DNA from: Diphasiastrum complanatum
Lineage: Eukaryota > Streptophyta > Lycopodiopsida > Lycopodiales > Lycopodiaceae
DNA length: 64,000 nt
Assembly: GCA_029204225.1 (NCBI GenBank)
Contig: CM055109.1
Span: forward strand, 20,268,349 to 20,332,348
Reading direction: 5' to 3'
The notes beneath the pieces are model-generated. The model did not search any database. It was not told where the DNA came from and saw nothing but the letters and a program-made list of their open reading frames with translations. Made by a program: the position numbers and the translations under genes. Of this stretch, positions 30,221 to 41,771 are shown piece by piece; position 1 is the first letter of the stretch; each line of letters opens with the position of its first letter.

Positions 30221-31414
30221 GTGGGTCCTCTTCCTCAGGGCGTATACCTTGGTGGTATTTCTACTATTGCTTTTGCGCATACCTCAGATAGCCACTCTGG
30301 TTCGATGGTTGGTGCAGTATCTTCTCCATTGGTCTCTATATCTTCATCTCTTGAGTCCGTTATGGCCGATGTTCCTGTTGATTTCTATGGGGTTCTTCAC
30401 GGGTCCACATTTGATGGTTCCCTCGCTATTGGTGGTGATCAGGTTGTATCTTCTTTCGCTTTACTCCATGGATCTCTGGTTGAGGTTTGTAAACCGCCTC
30501 ATGATATTTCTACGGTTCCTTACATGATTCATCCGCCTTTGGCCCTTACCGTTACACATTTTTCATATGAGAATATTTTCCAGACGGTCACTATTACTTA
30601 TCTAGGGTATTTATATGCTGGGATCTTTCTAGATAAGTATACGGGCATCCTTCAGTCTCCTTGTGTTTCTACATATAGGTTTGCTGCAGTCCATGCCGAC
30701 GCTGTGGATATATGTCATTCTTGGTTATTACATATAGCTTGGCTTCCATTTGGACCTGTTGATTGGTGCTGGTTTTTCCATATTACTGATCGCCTATGGT
30801 GTGGATATCTCTATGATTATGCATGTGGCTCTCTATCTATTCCTTGGATTGTTGCTCATTGTCAGGCTTGGCATATCCTAATGGCTTGGGTTATTGCCTC
30901 CTTTCCAGCTACTGTTTGTCCAGGTGATCTTCAAATTCCCCGTCATTTCAGGTTGCTCCATATCGCTTGGTCTCTGATGCTGAGTTGCGACTTTGTTCTG
31001 GTTTTCCGAGACCATCAGAGTACCTTGAGAGAGTTCCTTCTCCTCTCTTGGATAGTTTGTGGGGATGTTGCTGTCATATACTTCAATATTGCTCATATGT
31101 GCTTTGATACTCATCCCCAGCTACACGTGGATATTGATCCGATGCTTGCTATTGATGTTGGGGATCCTGTTCTACATTCCAGTGCATTTCTTCTATTCCT
31201 CACTTGTGCGCATGTTGCTGGTGTGTACTTTGGGATTACACTTGCGGCCAGTTCCGATGGGTCATCCGATTCTCCATCCATTTTTGGTGTATCCTATGAT
31301 GGATTGATATGTCCATATGAGGTCTTTCTGGATGAGTTTTTTGGCTACAGTTTTTCGGTTGAGGCCTCTACTATTTCTAGATTTGTTGCTATTGTTTTTA
31401 TGCATCAGAGATGA
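30221..31414 (+). CDS. Unrecognised 397-residue Trp/His-rich open frame
   Basis: A long open frame in the position where chromovirus pol should encode protease, RT and RNase H, but with no YVDD, no RNase H motif and no similarity I can name. It is rich in Trp, His, Phe, Asp and Ser, with recurring phrases such as LLHIAW (about residues 166-171 and 245-250), and hydrophobic stretches. Its plus strand is T-rich and A-poor, which favours open frames, so coding is not certain. It overlaps the next frame by 98 bp. Confidence 0.4.
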   Translation: MGPLPQGVYLGGISTIAFAHTSDSHSGSMVGAVSSPLVSISSSLESVMADVPVDFYGVLHGSTFDGSLAIGGDQVVSSFALLHGSLVEVCKPPHDISTVPYMIHPPLALTVTHFSYENIFQTVTITYLGYLYAGIFLDKYTGILQSPCVSTYRFAAVHADAVDICHSWLLHIAWLPFGPVDWCWFFHITDRLWCGYLYDYACGSLSIPWIVAHCQAWHILMAWVIASFPATVCPGDLQIPRHFRLLHIAWSLMLSCDFVLVFRDHQSTLREFLLLSWIVCGDVAVIYFNIAHMCFDTHPQLHVDIDPMLAIDVGDPVLHSSAFLLFLTCAHVAGVYFGITLAASSDGSSDSPSIFGVSYDGLICPYEVFLDEFFGYSFSVEASTISRFVAIVFMHQR

Positions 31415-32336
31415 TGCATTGATTTCTTGGACCTTTTGGAGCTTTTGGCATGTTGCTCTTCTCGTGATAGGGGCTTTGAAGGTACCGTGTGCCATTGCTA
31501 CTTCTCATTCATGGGCCTTATGGATACCTTGGGCTTTTGACCATGCTGGTGCACGTTTCTCCATTTTAGCTATCCTTTGTCAGGATGATCTCTTTATGAT
31601 CCATGTTTCTTGGCATATCGCTTGCTTTTCCATGCTATTACAGCGTGCCTGTCATCCTGCTTATGTTCCTACTCCTTGGTCCTGCTCTTCTGATGCTGCT
31701 ATCTTTTCTTGGGGCACCTATATCACTGAGTTTGCACATATGGTTGATGGTTATGTGTATGATGCGGCTATTTGCGATGAGTGTCCATCTCTTTTCCAGT
31801 TTCCTTATTGGCTTCCTGTTGCTGATGCAGTTCTACCTTCTCGGGCCTTTTGGATACCTTGGTATGATGTCCCTATCTTTTGGGCTGATCCTCTACTATC
31901 TTGGGCATTACAGATACCTTGGCATTCTTGGTTGATGCTTGATCATTCTACTTTTGATGGGCAGTCTGAGGTCCTTAACAGGATCCTTGAGGATTATTTA
32001 CGCCATTTTGTTACTCCTTTTGGGAAGGATTGGGATCAGCATTTATGTTTAGCAGAGTATAGCTATAATAGCTCTGTTAGTACCAACACAGGTGTCTCAC
32101 CATTTTTCTTATCTCATGGCTATGCACCTCTTTTACCTGTCATTCCTCTTCCTCCTGAGGATACACCTGTCACACTTGCATCTTTTCTATCAGGTGCTCG
32201 AGAGCTTATTACCCGGGCCAGTTCTCATTTACAGCGTTATCAGACCTCAGTTGATCGTCACCGCCGCCATGTTGAGTTTCAGCTTAGAGATATGGTTTAT
32301 CTACACCTACGGTTTGCACGTCATCATTTTGTCTAA
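31317..32336 (+). CDS. Trp-rich frame fused to integrase C-terminal part (K1)
   Basis: A 339-residue frame. Residues 1-205 are an unknown Trp-rich repeat region, with LWIPWAFDH (68-76), FWIPWYDVP (178-186) and LQIPWHSW (198-205) as imperfect repeats. From about 211 it is gypsy integrase: TFDGQSEVLNRIL (the Glu at 218 is the third catalytic residue), YLRHF, CLAEYSYN and PFFLSHG, then a basic helix and FQLRDMVYL. The join is in frame. The first two catalytic Asp and the zinc finger are missing, so it is no working integrase. Confidence 0.7.
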   Translation: MRSFWMSFLATVFRLRPLLFLDLLLLFLCIRDDALISWTFWSFWHVALLVIGALKVPCAIATSHSWALWIPWAFDHAGARFSILAILCQDDLFMIHVSWHIACFSMLLQRACHPAYVPTPWSCSSDAAIFSWGTYITEFAHMVDGYVYDAAICDECPSLFQFPYWLPVADAVLPSRAFWIPWYDVPIFWADPLLSWALQIPWHSWLMLDHSTFDGQSEVLNRILEDYLRHFVTPFGKDWDQHLCLAEYSYNSSVSTNTGVSPFFLSHGYAPLLPVIPLPPEDTPVTLASFLSGARELITRASSHLQRYQTSVDRHRRHVEFQLRDMVYLHLRFARHHFV

Positions 32337-32776
32337 GGCCATGCTTCTACTGAGAAGCTTGCACCACGTTATTATGGGACTTATCGCATTTTGGAGGTTC
32401 TTAGTCCAGTTACATATCGCTTACAGCTTCCTGCTTCCGCACGCGCTTATGATGTATTCCATGTCAGTTTATTACGTGCTGCTATTAAGGATGATGCTCC
32501 TTGTGATGCTGAGTTTCCTACTGCTCCAGGGTTATTTGTATTTTTACCTGCTGTTATATTATAGGTTTGTTTATACCATAGTCGACGCCGCCGACAGATT
32601 CAATTTTTGGTCCAGTGGGATGGTCATCCTATTGAGGAGGCCACATGGGAGCCTATTGATGTCTTTTATCATACACCATCACTTGCGGATCAGGCTCGTG
32701 CTCTTGCTGCACTTGTTGATTCCTCTACATCAGATGTTGTTCTAGTTGTTGATGCACCAGGGCTTGCTGCTATTTG
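32337..32776 (+). pseudogene. Integrase tail and chromodomain (K1)
   Basis: After a frameshift the reading continues with LAPRYYGTYRILEVLSPVTY (the GPY/F-type module), VFHVSLLRAAIK, and, near 32590-32680, a chromodomain with QFLVQWDGHPIEEATWEP. The aromatic residues of the methyl-lysine cage are partly conserved. A closely related copy lies at 59490-59850. Confidence 0.8.
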
Positions 32777-32811
32777 ATCCAGTTTCTTTTCGGCAGTTGG
32801 GTCTATTTTTT

Positions 32812-33262
32812 TGTGCTAGGGAGAGTTATGGACTCGGCTCATTACATTCGCCGCATCCATTTACATTTACTTTACTTTATGCATAAGTAGGCCTTGGGCC
32901 CTTTTTTATTCATTAGTGACACTTAGGCTATATGGTTGGCCTTTGGCCTTATTACTCATTATTAGGCCATGTGGACATATTACTGGAGAGTGGGGGCCTT
33001 CTTGTAGGGCGCACTATTTTCCCTCCCAGTTGTCCCCTAGCCACTGGAAGCTTCTTTTTAGGGCTTCCTCTTGGCTATAAGTAGGAAAACTGTGTCATTT
33101 GTTATTCAGCTGATGATATTGATCTCTCTTTTCAGTCTCCTTAATCTCTCTCTTTCCTGCTTTCTAGGGTTAAGTCTTGCTTGTGTGCTACTTTCATAGC
33201 TTAAGTCTTGCTTATGTGATGCTTTCTTAGCTTAGCTTTAGATCAACTGTGGCTTTATTCGT
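32812..33262 (+). repeat. 3' LTR of K1
   Basis: Begins near TGTGCTAGGGAGAG (32812); the start is tentative. It is similar to 59980-60461 in phrases such as AGGGCGCACTATTTTCCCTCC (33005-33025; 60228-60248). It stops at 33262, where the sequence switches to the Tat-like PPT (CGGTCCAGGGGGG). Confidence 0.65.
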
Positions 33263-33285
33263 AACTTCGGTCCAGGGGGGTAATC

Positions 33286-36200
33286 TGTTGCTGCTTATCT
33301 TGAAGACATGTTGTTATATGGGTTTTGGGTCAGCCTAGGATGCTATTGGCTGGTCCATTGGTCTTTGGTAACCAGAAATGCTGAGTTCAAAGAATGGGGA
33401 CCGTTCTTTACCCGTGAAGGTTGCCACTATTTGCGGGGAGAAAGACCTCTTTTTCAAGTTATTGTTGACGGAAAATCATCGCCCCAGCTATTATGCCAAT
33501 GCGAAATTGCTTGAAATTGACGCGTAAATGGCCCATTATGGCCAATTGCACTATTATTGAAACCTTGTATATTTATTAATTTATGCTGGACTTGTATTTA
33601 CTTAAGAGGCTTATGCCCCTAGTTCCCGGGTTTGTCGGGGCTAGGAGGTGCCAGTTCATCTTAAAAACCAGTTAAATGACAACTTTATTCACCGTAGGCC
33701 ATTTTAGTGATTTAAAATGGTTTTGAGGCTCAACTCTTAAGTTTGGGCCCAACTGCAAAAAGTCCTTATTGGTGCCCATTCATGAAGAGGTGCACCTCTT
33801 TGGGCCCCAGCCCTTTGTAGCATTAGAAAGGGCCAGGCTCTACGTAACATTCAGCCATTATCCATTGTCATTTTGAGAGAGAGACAGAGAGAGAGAAAAG
33901 CCTGTAGAAAAGCTTATGTACAAAATGTTCTTGGTGAAAAGGTGAAGAGCGAAGGAAGCAGAAGAAGCTGTTATGCTTGGTGCCTCCACTCTCAGCCTCT
34001 TTCACTCTGCTGTCTATTCCATTTCACTGCTATTGATTCACTGGTTTGATCTTTAGCATTGTGTTTTTACCATTTCATTTGTGGAATCAGATTTGGTGTT
34101 ATTTGCTTTTGTAGTCTTTAATCTTTTGACCCTAGCATTGTTACATATTGTATCCCTTTCCTGCCTCTAACATTTGGTTGTAGGCTTTGGAACTGTAGAA
34201 GGCCTTGTTGCTTCATTTGTAGGGATCTCACTGATTGGAGGTTGCTGGCTTTTTGCTCTAGAGTTTAGGAGCAGTCTCTTGTTTGCAATACACAAGCTAC
34301 TAAGTTCTAAGGATTGTTTGAAAGGACCCCACTCTTAGCCTTGTCTATTGTTGTCATAAAAGCCAACAAATTGCTTGTAGTTTGCTTGCCCGAGTGCCAA
34401 CGTCTTGGCTATTTTGAAGGTCATCAAAGCACTAAAATCTCATTTCAAACAGTCGCTGATTTTGAAAGACATTCGCCAACCTTCAAAACCCTTTCAACAT
34501 TTGTATTTAATAAGCCTGTAGATTGTTGTCTGAGGGCGGTTTATAGCCCATAGGGTACCTGGTTTCTTTTTTTTGGCAATCAAACAGCCGTGTGGAAGTG
34601 TTTTTGTGGGTAGGTGTCCAGCCCTGAAGTCGTTGGGAAAAAAGACATAATCAAGCCCATGAAGGTCACTGCTTTCTAAGCATTCATAGTGTTGCAGGAT
34701 CACTATTTGTGGGCTGAATTACAACCTTCCATTTGCAATTCTTTGTAACCTATAAATTGTTGTCAGCAGGGTATTTAGCTCTCTGCTAATCACCCATTTG
34801 TAGGCTTTGCAATCATTGGTAAATAGCCACATTTGTAGCTAGTTCAATTTGCGTGCCATCATTGGTTAGGAAGGCCAATACCATCTGCCTTTCTAACTGC
34901 CGGTGGCCCTTGCTCTGTCCACAGATTTGCTCCCCACCTAAATCTGTCTGCGGCCCTCCGCCTATAGGCCGTGCCCCCTTTCTAACTGCCTGTGGCCCTT
35001 GCTCTGTCCACGGATTTGCTCCCCACCTAAATCTGTCTGCGGCCCTCTGCCTATAGGTCGTGCCCTCTATCTACGGCCCTACCTCTGTTTGTGTTTGTGG
35101 CCCTGCTGTGGGCAGTGCCCTATTGCCTAATCCATCTCAAATCTTGTCTGAAGAACGCAGGTCCAGAGGTCTGCCTGTAGGCTATTTGAAGTCTGCTTTG
35201 AAAGCGCTTAACAATCACTGCCAGAGAGGCCCAATTATTGGGTTGTAAATCATTCTCTACAAGATCTATTAATTGCCTTATTGACTGCCATTGAGAGAAC
35301 CTGGAATCAATTTGTAAATCAGTGGCCTTGTGATAAAATTTACAAGGCTTGTAGCAAACCCACCACCTGCACTTCGAAGCTCTATAGACTACCTAGAAAG
35401 TGTGGGTTTGAAAGCTCCCATTTTGCTATCCATTTGGAAGCCTCTCTAATGTTGTGTTTTGTGGCCATTTTACAATCCTGATCATCATTGGTTAGGAAGG
35501 AATTTTTGCCAACATAACTGTTCAAATCTTGGAAACAAGTCGTTTGCTGCAAGTTCGGTATAAGCTTGACGAGCTGAGCGTCTGACATTAACAAAGTCTG
35601 CTTCGTCGCATTAAGAGAGACACTAAACCTACATCTCGTTTGCTAATTGATTTGCTGATTAATACTTGAAGGTTTTGGTTATGATCACATAATAAAGCAA
35701 CATGCTATTCGTGGTTGATGAAATTATGCTGCTTTAATTGAACAACTATAACCGTCTTATTGTTGAACATGAACTGAACTTTGTAAATACTTGTTTCTAT
35801 TATTAAGAACTTCTAACAAACAAGGTATAAGCCTATTGATTGAGAAAAATATTGATGGCCATTGCCCAATCCATTTGATCTTGATTGATCGAAGGTGATG
35901 CTGACCCCCACCACTGCAAGTGAGTTACAATATTTCCTAGGAAGAGCGGGCTATTATAGGAAGTTTCTTAGCAACTACTCTTCCCTCATCTCTCCATTAG
36001 TGAGACTCTTGAAGGAGGACGAACCTTTTACTTATACTGAAGAGGACCAAAAAGCTTTTGAACATTGACTGGCTTGGTCTCTACGATCAATCAGTCTTAA
36101 GAATTTATGTTAGTTTGAACTGTAATCGAGATATACACCGACTCCTTTACCATTTTCTTCGCATCGATAACTTGTTTAGGGGTCATTTTATATTCCATCA
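33286..36200 (+). repeat. Second Tat-like LTR, 2.9 kb
   Basis: This starts TGTTGCTGCTTATC after the PPT GGGGGGTAATC and ends CCATCA. It is co-linear with 12741-13253 plus 20211-21563 but lacks the nested element, whose empty site is GCACC at 33792-33796. It is longer by three segments: 34054-34467, a tandem 89-bp duplication (34891-34979 and 34980-35068), and 35251-35793. It includes a GC-rich GCCCTCTGCCTA... section and a pol fragment at 35896-36064. The 5' side is joined to chromovirus sequence, so it is a broken 3' LTR. Confidence 0.82.
35896..36064 (+). pseudogene. Pol fragment in the second Tat-like LTR
   Basis: Same fragment as 21258-21443, with LQYFLGRAGYYRKFLSN and SPLVRLLKEDEPFTYTEEDQKAFE. 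It stops at the same point and is followed by the same sequence, so it was in the LTR before the two copies separated. Confidence 0.78.
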
Positions 36201-36312
36201 TGTATTCGCCATCGTTGTGCTCATAATATTGATCTTCAAAATCATAGTTAGATTGACCTTCATATTTGAAGTCATTGTCATCTATGTACTCAAAATCGGA
36301 ATCAACATCCAT
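36097..36312 (-). pseudogene. Acidic exon-like fragment running into the LTR end
   Basis: A 71-residue minus-strand frame from ATG. Residues 1-37 lie outside the LTR (36201-36312) and are very acidic with aromatic residues (DFEYIDDND, YDFEDQYYEHNDG). The last 34 residues are antisense LTR sequence, also present at 21461-21563. The outer part may be the first exon of a host gene disrupted by the LTR. The pattern FEY-D...D-(F/I)E-(D/N)QYY resembles the acidic N-terminus of COP9 signalosome subunit 2, but the match is short and tentative. Confidence 0.35.
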
Positions 36313-36967
36313 ATTGAGAATTGAAGGACTTGTAAGTTACGGTATACTAAGTTGAAGTTTATGTGCAATGGACTTTGATAAATAGCTGAAATGCTCTTTT
36401 CTCCACCCACTTAAAACTCAGAGTTCTACGATGAGTGAAATTGAAAAGACAAAATCTTGTAAGTCGCATAAAATCGAGCACTTTTGCTTTTTACAGTATT
36501 TAATTCCGAGCTCTGATGATATGACAATATGAGGGTTAAAAGGGATTTTTAATTTTTTTTTAAAAAGTACTAATTACAAAATTTCAATAACTTAGCAGTG
36601 TCAGGCTCATCGTTCCGATCACTTCTCATTTTTACTGAAGTGGGATCCGAGCTCACACTAAAACATCATGGAAGTTTTAGAATGAGAAACAAAATTGAAT
36701 TTAAAAACTTAGAACCAAGGGGTTAAAGAAAATTCAAAATTGAATTCTATAATTTTTGGAATCTATGAATCTGAAAATTGTCGGCAAATTTTTTTCTTGA
36801 TCACACTAACGAACCGTAGGGGTGCTCATAAAACAAAATAACCATAATAAAATTGAAAAAAATCCGGAATTTTTTTTCCTGGGTTGGAGAGGATGGCAGA
36901 AGGGGGAATATAAGCGAGAGTATTCCCACGAAATATTCTCAAGCATGGTTGCTGGACTCCACACAAG

Positions 36968-36971
<4 letters not shown>
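36313..36971. other. Unassigned AT-rich stretch
   Basis: No gene or repeat structure is recognised. If the acidic frame at 36097-36312 is a host first exon, this would hold its promoter and leader (read on the minus strand). Confidence 0.3.
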
Positions 36972-37239
<268 letters not shown>

Positions 37240-37964
37240 CATATCCTAGTCAATCGCATAAATTAATTGTAGTTTGTGATCATTTAAATGTTGTTTAATT
37301 ATTGTACCTGTTCCATACTTTTTCATAATTACGATCGTTATTAGCCATATCGACTAATCATTTGATAATCCATGGACATTTATTAAGGATTTAATTTTCA
37401 AGTTTACAAAATATTTCGGATTTATAGATCACCGTAATTCGTGCCTTGATATTCCAAACCACCACGGCTGCAATCATTTCAGAGTTGGCACTATATAATC
37501 AGATGTACAATGCTTAAATTTTTTTGCTTAAAGTTTCTTTCGATCTCTACTTACATGTGGTATCGGTCTAGTGCACCCGAACCAACTGACCTGCTTACCT
37601 TCTTCACTCGCGTGCACCCATCCGCTATCATCTAAATAACTTACCTTCCATACTCATAGAGGTATCGGTTCGGTGCACCCGACCTGAATTTTGATTATGG
37701 GATCTCTCTAAAAGTGCACTGATCTGATATTGGATTCTAATGACGCGCACAAAGCAAATTGTACATATCCATCATGGAGGTATCACAATCACAGAAGGCC
37801 AAGAAAATCCACCGCCACTACCTCGTCCACCACCACCTCTTCCTAGGCCAAGGGACAGACCAAGAGATCCGCCATGACTAAAGGATATCTAGGGGCTTCA
37901 GAAGACCCCGAACGCTCACATACAAAGATCCATCAGACAAGTAACAAAAAGTCTATCTGCAGAT
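37240..37964. other. Unassigned stretch
   Basis: No coding region is recognised. A phrase with GGTATCGGT(C/T)(T/C)(A/G)GTGCACCCGA occurs twice, near 37560 and 37661. A Pro-rich short peptide could be read near 37810-37860. Confidence 0.3.
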
Positions 37965-38270
37965 GTGAGATGGACTGTAACAACAATTGAAGCTCTACAC
38001 ACTGCATATGAGAATTTTCAAGTGAATTTTTTTTCAAATAGTGTTGTTGCAGCTGTCTATTTCAAGAGGGTGACCATCATGCCGAAGGAATTTAACCTTG
38101 TGTTCAGGCCACGGGACACATATGACAAATTTGTTGAGTACGTCAGATCAGTTTCGTCCTCTGCTCCAAATCAAGATGCAGAGAAAAAAAAAATGAAAGC
38201 AATCTCAACCATCCTGGCTTGTTTTTCGGGTACAAAGTGGGAGTGTTTCAAAAAAGAGGAGGTCTCTTGA
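37965..38270 (+). CDS. Unrecognised open frame, 101 residues
   Basis: An open frame with mixed composition, FNLVFRPRDTYDKFVEYVRSV and a Lys-rich stretch (EKKKMKAI), ending at 38270. No domain is recognised. It begins at GTG, with an in-frame upstream region also open, and lies beside a minus-strand gypsy fragment. It could be part of an unknown element or a chance frame. Confidence 0.25.
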   Translation: MRWTVTTIEALHTAYENFQVNFFSNSVVAAVYFKRVTIMPKEFNLVFRPRDTYDKFVEYVRSVSSSAPNQDAEKKKMKAISTILACFSGTKWECFKKEEVS

Positions 38271-38275
38271 CCCTC

Positions 38276-38830
38276 CTAATAAAGCGCTATGGTTGAATAA
38301 TTTATTTGTGTGTCACTGAGTTGTCGGCTTGCAAATCGGATTGGAAAATCTTTTTCGTGTTCTCCTGCCTGGGTAAATAAGACTGCTCCAACTGCATCCT
38401 TCGATGCGTCCGTATGCACATGAAACTCAATGGACCAATTGGGTGGACGTAAGATTGGTGCTGATACCAATGCATCTTTAAGCTTTTGGAAAGCCTTTAG
38501 GGCTTTCTCATTCCAATGTGGATCCGTTGTGAGTTTGTAAATTGGTCGGGCTAACTCCACAAAATCTAGAATGAAGATCCTATAATAGTTAGCATGACCC
38601 ATGAAGATGTAGACTTCACGGATCGTCCCTAGTGGTGGTAGATCAACAATGATCTTGATCTTTGATAGGTCTGTGGCAATCCCGTGTCTAGATACTATAT
38701 GGCCGAGAATCAAGCCATTTGTAACCCAAAATTGACATTTTTCTGGATTCAAGGAGATTTAAAAATTGCAATATTTTTGTGGCACCTTCTCCAAATTGGA
38801 TAAGTATTCTAAGTCTGGTATATCTTTGAA
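38276..38830 (-). pseudogene. Gypsy RT thumb and RNase H fragment
   Basis: The minus strand encodes LNPEKCQFW, LILGHIVSRHGIATD, FMGHANYYRIF and LVSAPILRPPNWSIEF, then the RNase H start HVHTDASKDAVGAVLF with the first catalytic Asp intact. It continues with IRFASRQLSDTQINYST before a break at 38280. The upstream end (38753-38830) holds VPQKY-like residues after a stop. It is the same family as 5475-5815 and shows what an ordinary gypsy RNase H looks like beside the degenerate one at 21934. Confidence 0.88.
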
Positions 38831-40164
38831 CAATAGTCAGTTGTTGAGAGAAGAGGCGAGTCGCATTAGAGGATATTAGAACTCAAAATGGGCCATTTGT
38901 CAAGATGCTAATTTTGACTTCGCACGCTTTCAACACTTATGTGTCCCAATCAATGGTGTCCATCTATGACAGACTGTATTAGCGGTTGATGGCGAACGAA
39001 AATTGTTTTTGCCTTTTTCGGCCAAATTTTTGTGATTTTCAAAAATCCTGTCGGACAGAACAAACGATTGTGATTGGACCACAGTTACTGTCCGAATACT
39101 CATTTGCTACCTGTATTTGTACACTTGAGGTTGATTTGATGTCAATAGTGTAAACTATAGTTAACTAATCTTTGTAGTTTAGGTTCTTGTCATTCTTAGA
39201 TATATCTCTCATTCTCTCTGTTCTTAGCTTCCATAGACATATTTTGGATTGTCATTCTTAGATATACCTCTCATTCTATTCATTCTCTCCATTCTTAGCT
39301 TGTGTACACATATTTTAGACTAATGACTACACATAATTGGAGACCAAGAGGAAGAAGATCAATATTTGCAATGAAAAAAATATAGAAGATCAATGGATAC
39401 CACGAATATATCAAAAATATAAATGGATCTTGATGCATCCTTCTACAAAAGACTCATTCCGAAAAAGAAGAAGATCGGATAACATATATAGAAGCTCTTG
39501 GAAAGGCAGGATAATGAATTTTAAAGTATCATCTGCCGATCAATCTATCAAGGAAGTTTTATTTCAGCATGTTTATCCTCACAAAGACCTCAACATTTAT
39601 GATTTGAATCCAAATGATAGAAAAAAATGCAATTGTAAGTATTCGACTAGTATGTACATTTAACACTAGAGTGGTTTTCAGCACATTTTTGTGCACGTGT
39701 GCACAAAAGTGCGCATAAAACCCTTGGTCACTTGACGAGACATAACATGCCTTCAAATGATTGAAATTTTAATCTTTCAATTGTATGTAGAACTAGACTT
39801 GACTCTTCATTGTGTTGTTGGAAGACTTAAAAATTTTCTCTCAATTGATGGCAATTTGACCCAAAAAATCTTCAATTTTCATCACTTTTCAACACTTCAC
39901 ATGGGTAACTTTAGGTGTACATATATTGTAGGAGATCGTGAGTGGCTACTGTTGTTGTGAAATCTATTAGCACACTTGCATGGGATGAGCGTGAGAAGGC
40001 CGCGACGTCAGCCTTTGCCAAAATGAACATTGGTGAAGATTGCAAAAAATGCGACACTCTGACAAATACCTTAGGATTTGATTTACAAGGTGCCTTTGCT
40101 TTTCTGTAAGGGCACCTTCGGCATTTTGTAGGGCAGTGTCGTCTTTTTTGCTTGTCACAAATCA
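38831..40164. other. Unassigned AT-rich stretch
   Basis: No recognisable gene. A phrase GATATA(T/C)CTCTCATTCT occurs twice, near 39199 and 39260. A 108-residue basic frame (39337-39663, plus) has no motif I know. Confidence 0.3.
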
Positions 40165-41519
40165 TGTGTAAAAACGCAGTGTCCCATTTTTCGTCTTTTT
40201 CGCATGTGGAAATTTATATGTATTTATGCAGAGCAAAAATAGTCTAATAGACATCTTATGCTAAATGTAATCACAACTTTATGTGTTTTAATTGCCCAAC
40301 AATATCTTAAAAATTAATTCATACTCTGAAACAAGAGTACAGTCCACTGAAGAGATTAGCGATGGTTTGTATATGGTACTACTAAAATCAGATTCAATGT
40401 GAAGTATAGTTCTGAAATAAATGGAAGAGCAGTATGATAACGCAAGTTCCTCAGGCGTCAAAGACAGCCATCGTCTGATCAGAAACTGAGGAGTCATAGA
40501 CGTCCGTGCTCTGATCAGAGTGAGTAAATAAGCACGATCAAACAACAATGAAAGTGCATTCAATCACAACAAACATTCATTTCTGTTGTATATAGATAAA
40601 AACAAGCTGCTGTTATATTACACAGACGCACAATACAAAATAGCAATTACAACAAAAAATGACGGCGTAATTGGGAGGCTCAAATAAAATGTCCCATAGA
40701 AGGAGCAACTATGATCTGTGCTTGGATGATCTATTTATAGACTTCATTCGTGTATTAATTACATTGAATGCTTGTCATCTAATTAGGAAAGCCGTTGTAC
40801 TTGGAAGTATATGGCTTCTGTGACAACTGTACACATTATATATACGGTCAATAATTTAGCATCGTTGACGCGGACAAGGACGTTGCTGGAACATTCCTCG
40901 TTTATTTGAGACGACCTTCGGGATTTTTCTCTCTCTCTTTGCATTTTTCACAAGAAGCCGAAGGTGTCCCAAAAAGACAGTGATGTCTTTAAAATAACTC
41001 AATGCATGAAAAATAGATGACCTTCGGGATTTTCTCTCTTTGCATTTTTCGCAAAGAGCCAAGGTGTGTTAAAAGACAGCTAAACTTTTGAACTATACAA
41101 GTGTCGCATTTCGGGAAAATGCGAAAAAGTCAAAGCTATTGAAAACATAGTGTATTTCTTCAGACTATTGAATAAGTAATGTATTTTTACAAACTTGCTC
41201 TAAATGCAAGTTTTGTTAAAGTCTTTGAAGATGGTCAAGTCTTCAATGAGTTCAATTTATTAAACTTGACATCTGAACTTTGAAATTATGACAAGATTGG
41301 TTACCCTTTGCTGGAGATCAGCCGGAAGCCCATTGTAGATGTTCTTCAAATAAATTGGCTGTCTAAGTTTGTGATTCCTGCAGGTATCAGATGAGTAGAC
41401 GTAGAACCAAAGTTGGTTTCACCTGACCGTAGATCAATGATCAATAAACATGCAGGAAGAATCATGAAATAGAAATTAGTCATTCACCAAGGAGATAACT
41501 ATGGGTTTAATTTCCAACA
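40165..41519 (-). repeat. 3' LTR of the minus-strand copia M2
   Basis: On the minus strand the tract TTAAGGGGGAC (41520-41530) precedes an LTR starting TGTTGGAAATTAAACC at 41519. TATA-like TATAAATAG lies at about 40729-40737 (minus) and a second TATATATAAT near 40838. An imperfect tandem duplication (GACCTTCGGGATTTT...CTTTGCATTTTTC) occurs at about 40911-40990 and 41019-41090. The far end is guessed near 40165 by a TGTGTAAAAACGC phrase. Confidence 0.55.
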
Positions 41520-41771
41520 GTCCCCCTTAAGGTCAAGGTTGGTGCCTTGGTATCTTTGTCAAGTTTAGCATGTTGAAGAACTTATGGTGCTTGATCTTGG
41601 GAAGCCTTTGGTGAAGATGTCTGCGACCATTTCTGTTGTGGAGTAGCATTGAAGAATCACTTGCCCTGAGAAAACTTTCTCCCAAATGAAATGATACTGG
41701 ATTTGCCATGAAATCTGGGATTCAGTGATAGTGAAATACAGCTCAAGTTCTCACACAGAATGGTGGTAGCA

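Larger units (their letters stand above)
29047..33262 (+). mobile_element. Chromovirus K1 with unknown central region
   Basis: The order is partial gag, long Asp-rich and Trp-rich open frames, the end of the integrase core, the integrase tail, chromodomain and 3' LTR. Protease, RT, RNase H and most of the integrase core are absent. Its left side is cut by the C1 LTR and its right side by the PPT of a Tat-like LTR. Confidence 0.75.

Noticed and set aside
31603-31935. 110-residue hydrophobic frame that looks like a membrane protein
   Set aside because: It is an alternate frame of the T-rich K1 region with no start context or family match.
32092-32745. 217-residue Leu-rich frame
   Set aside because: It is the wrong frame over the integrase tail and chromodomain, and its hydrophobicity is a composition effect of the T-rich strand.
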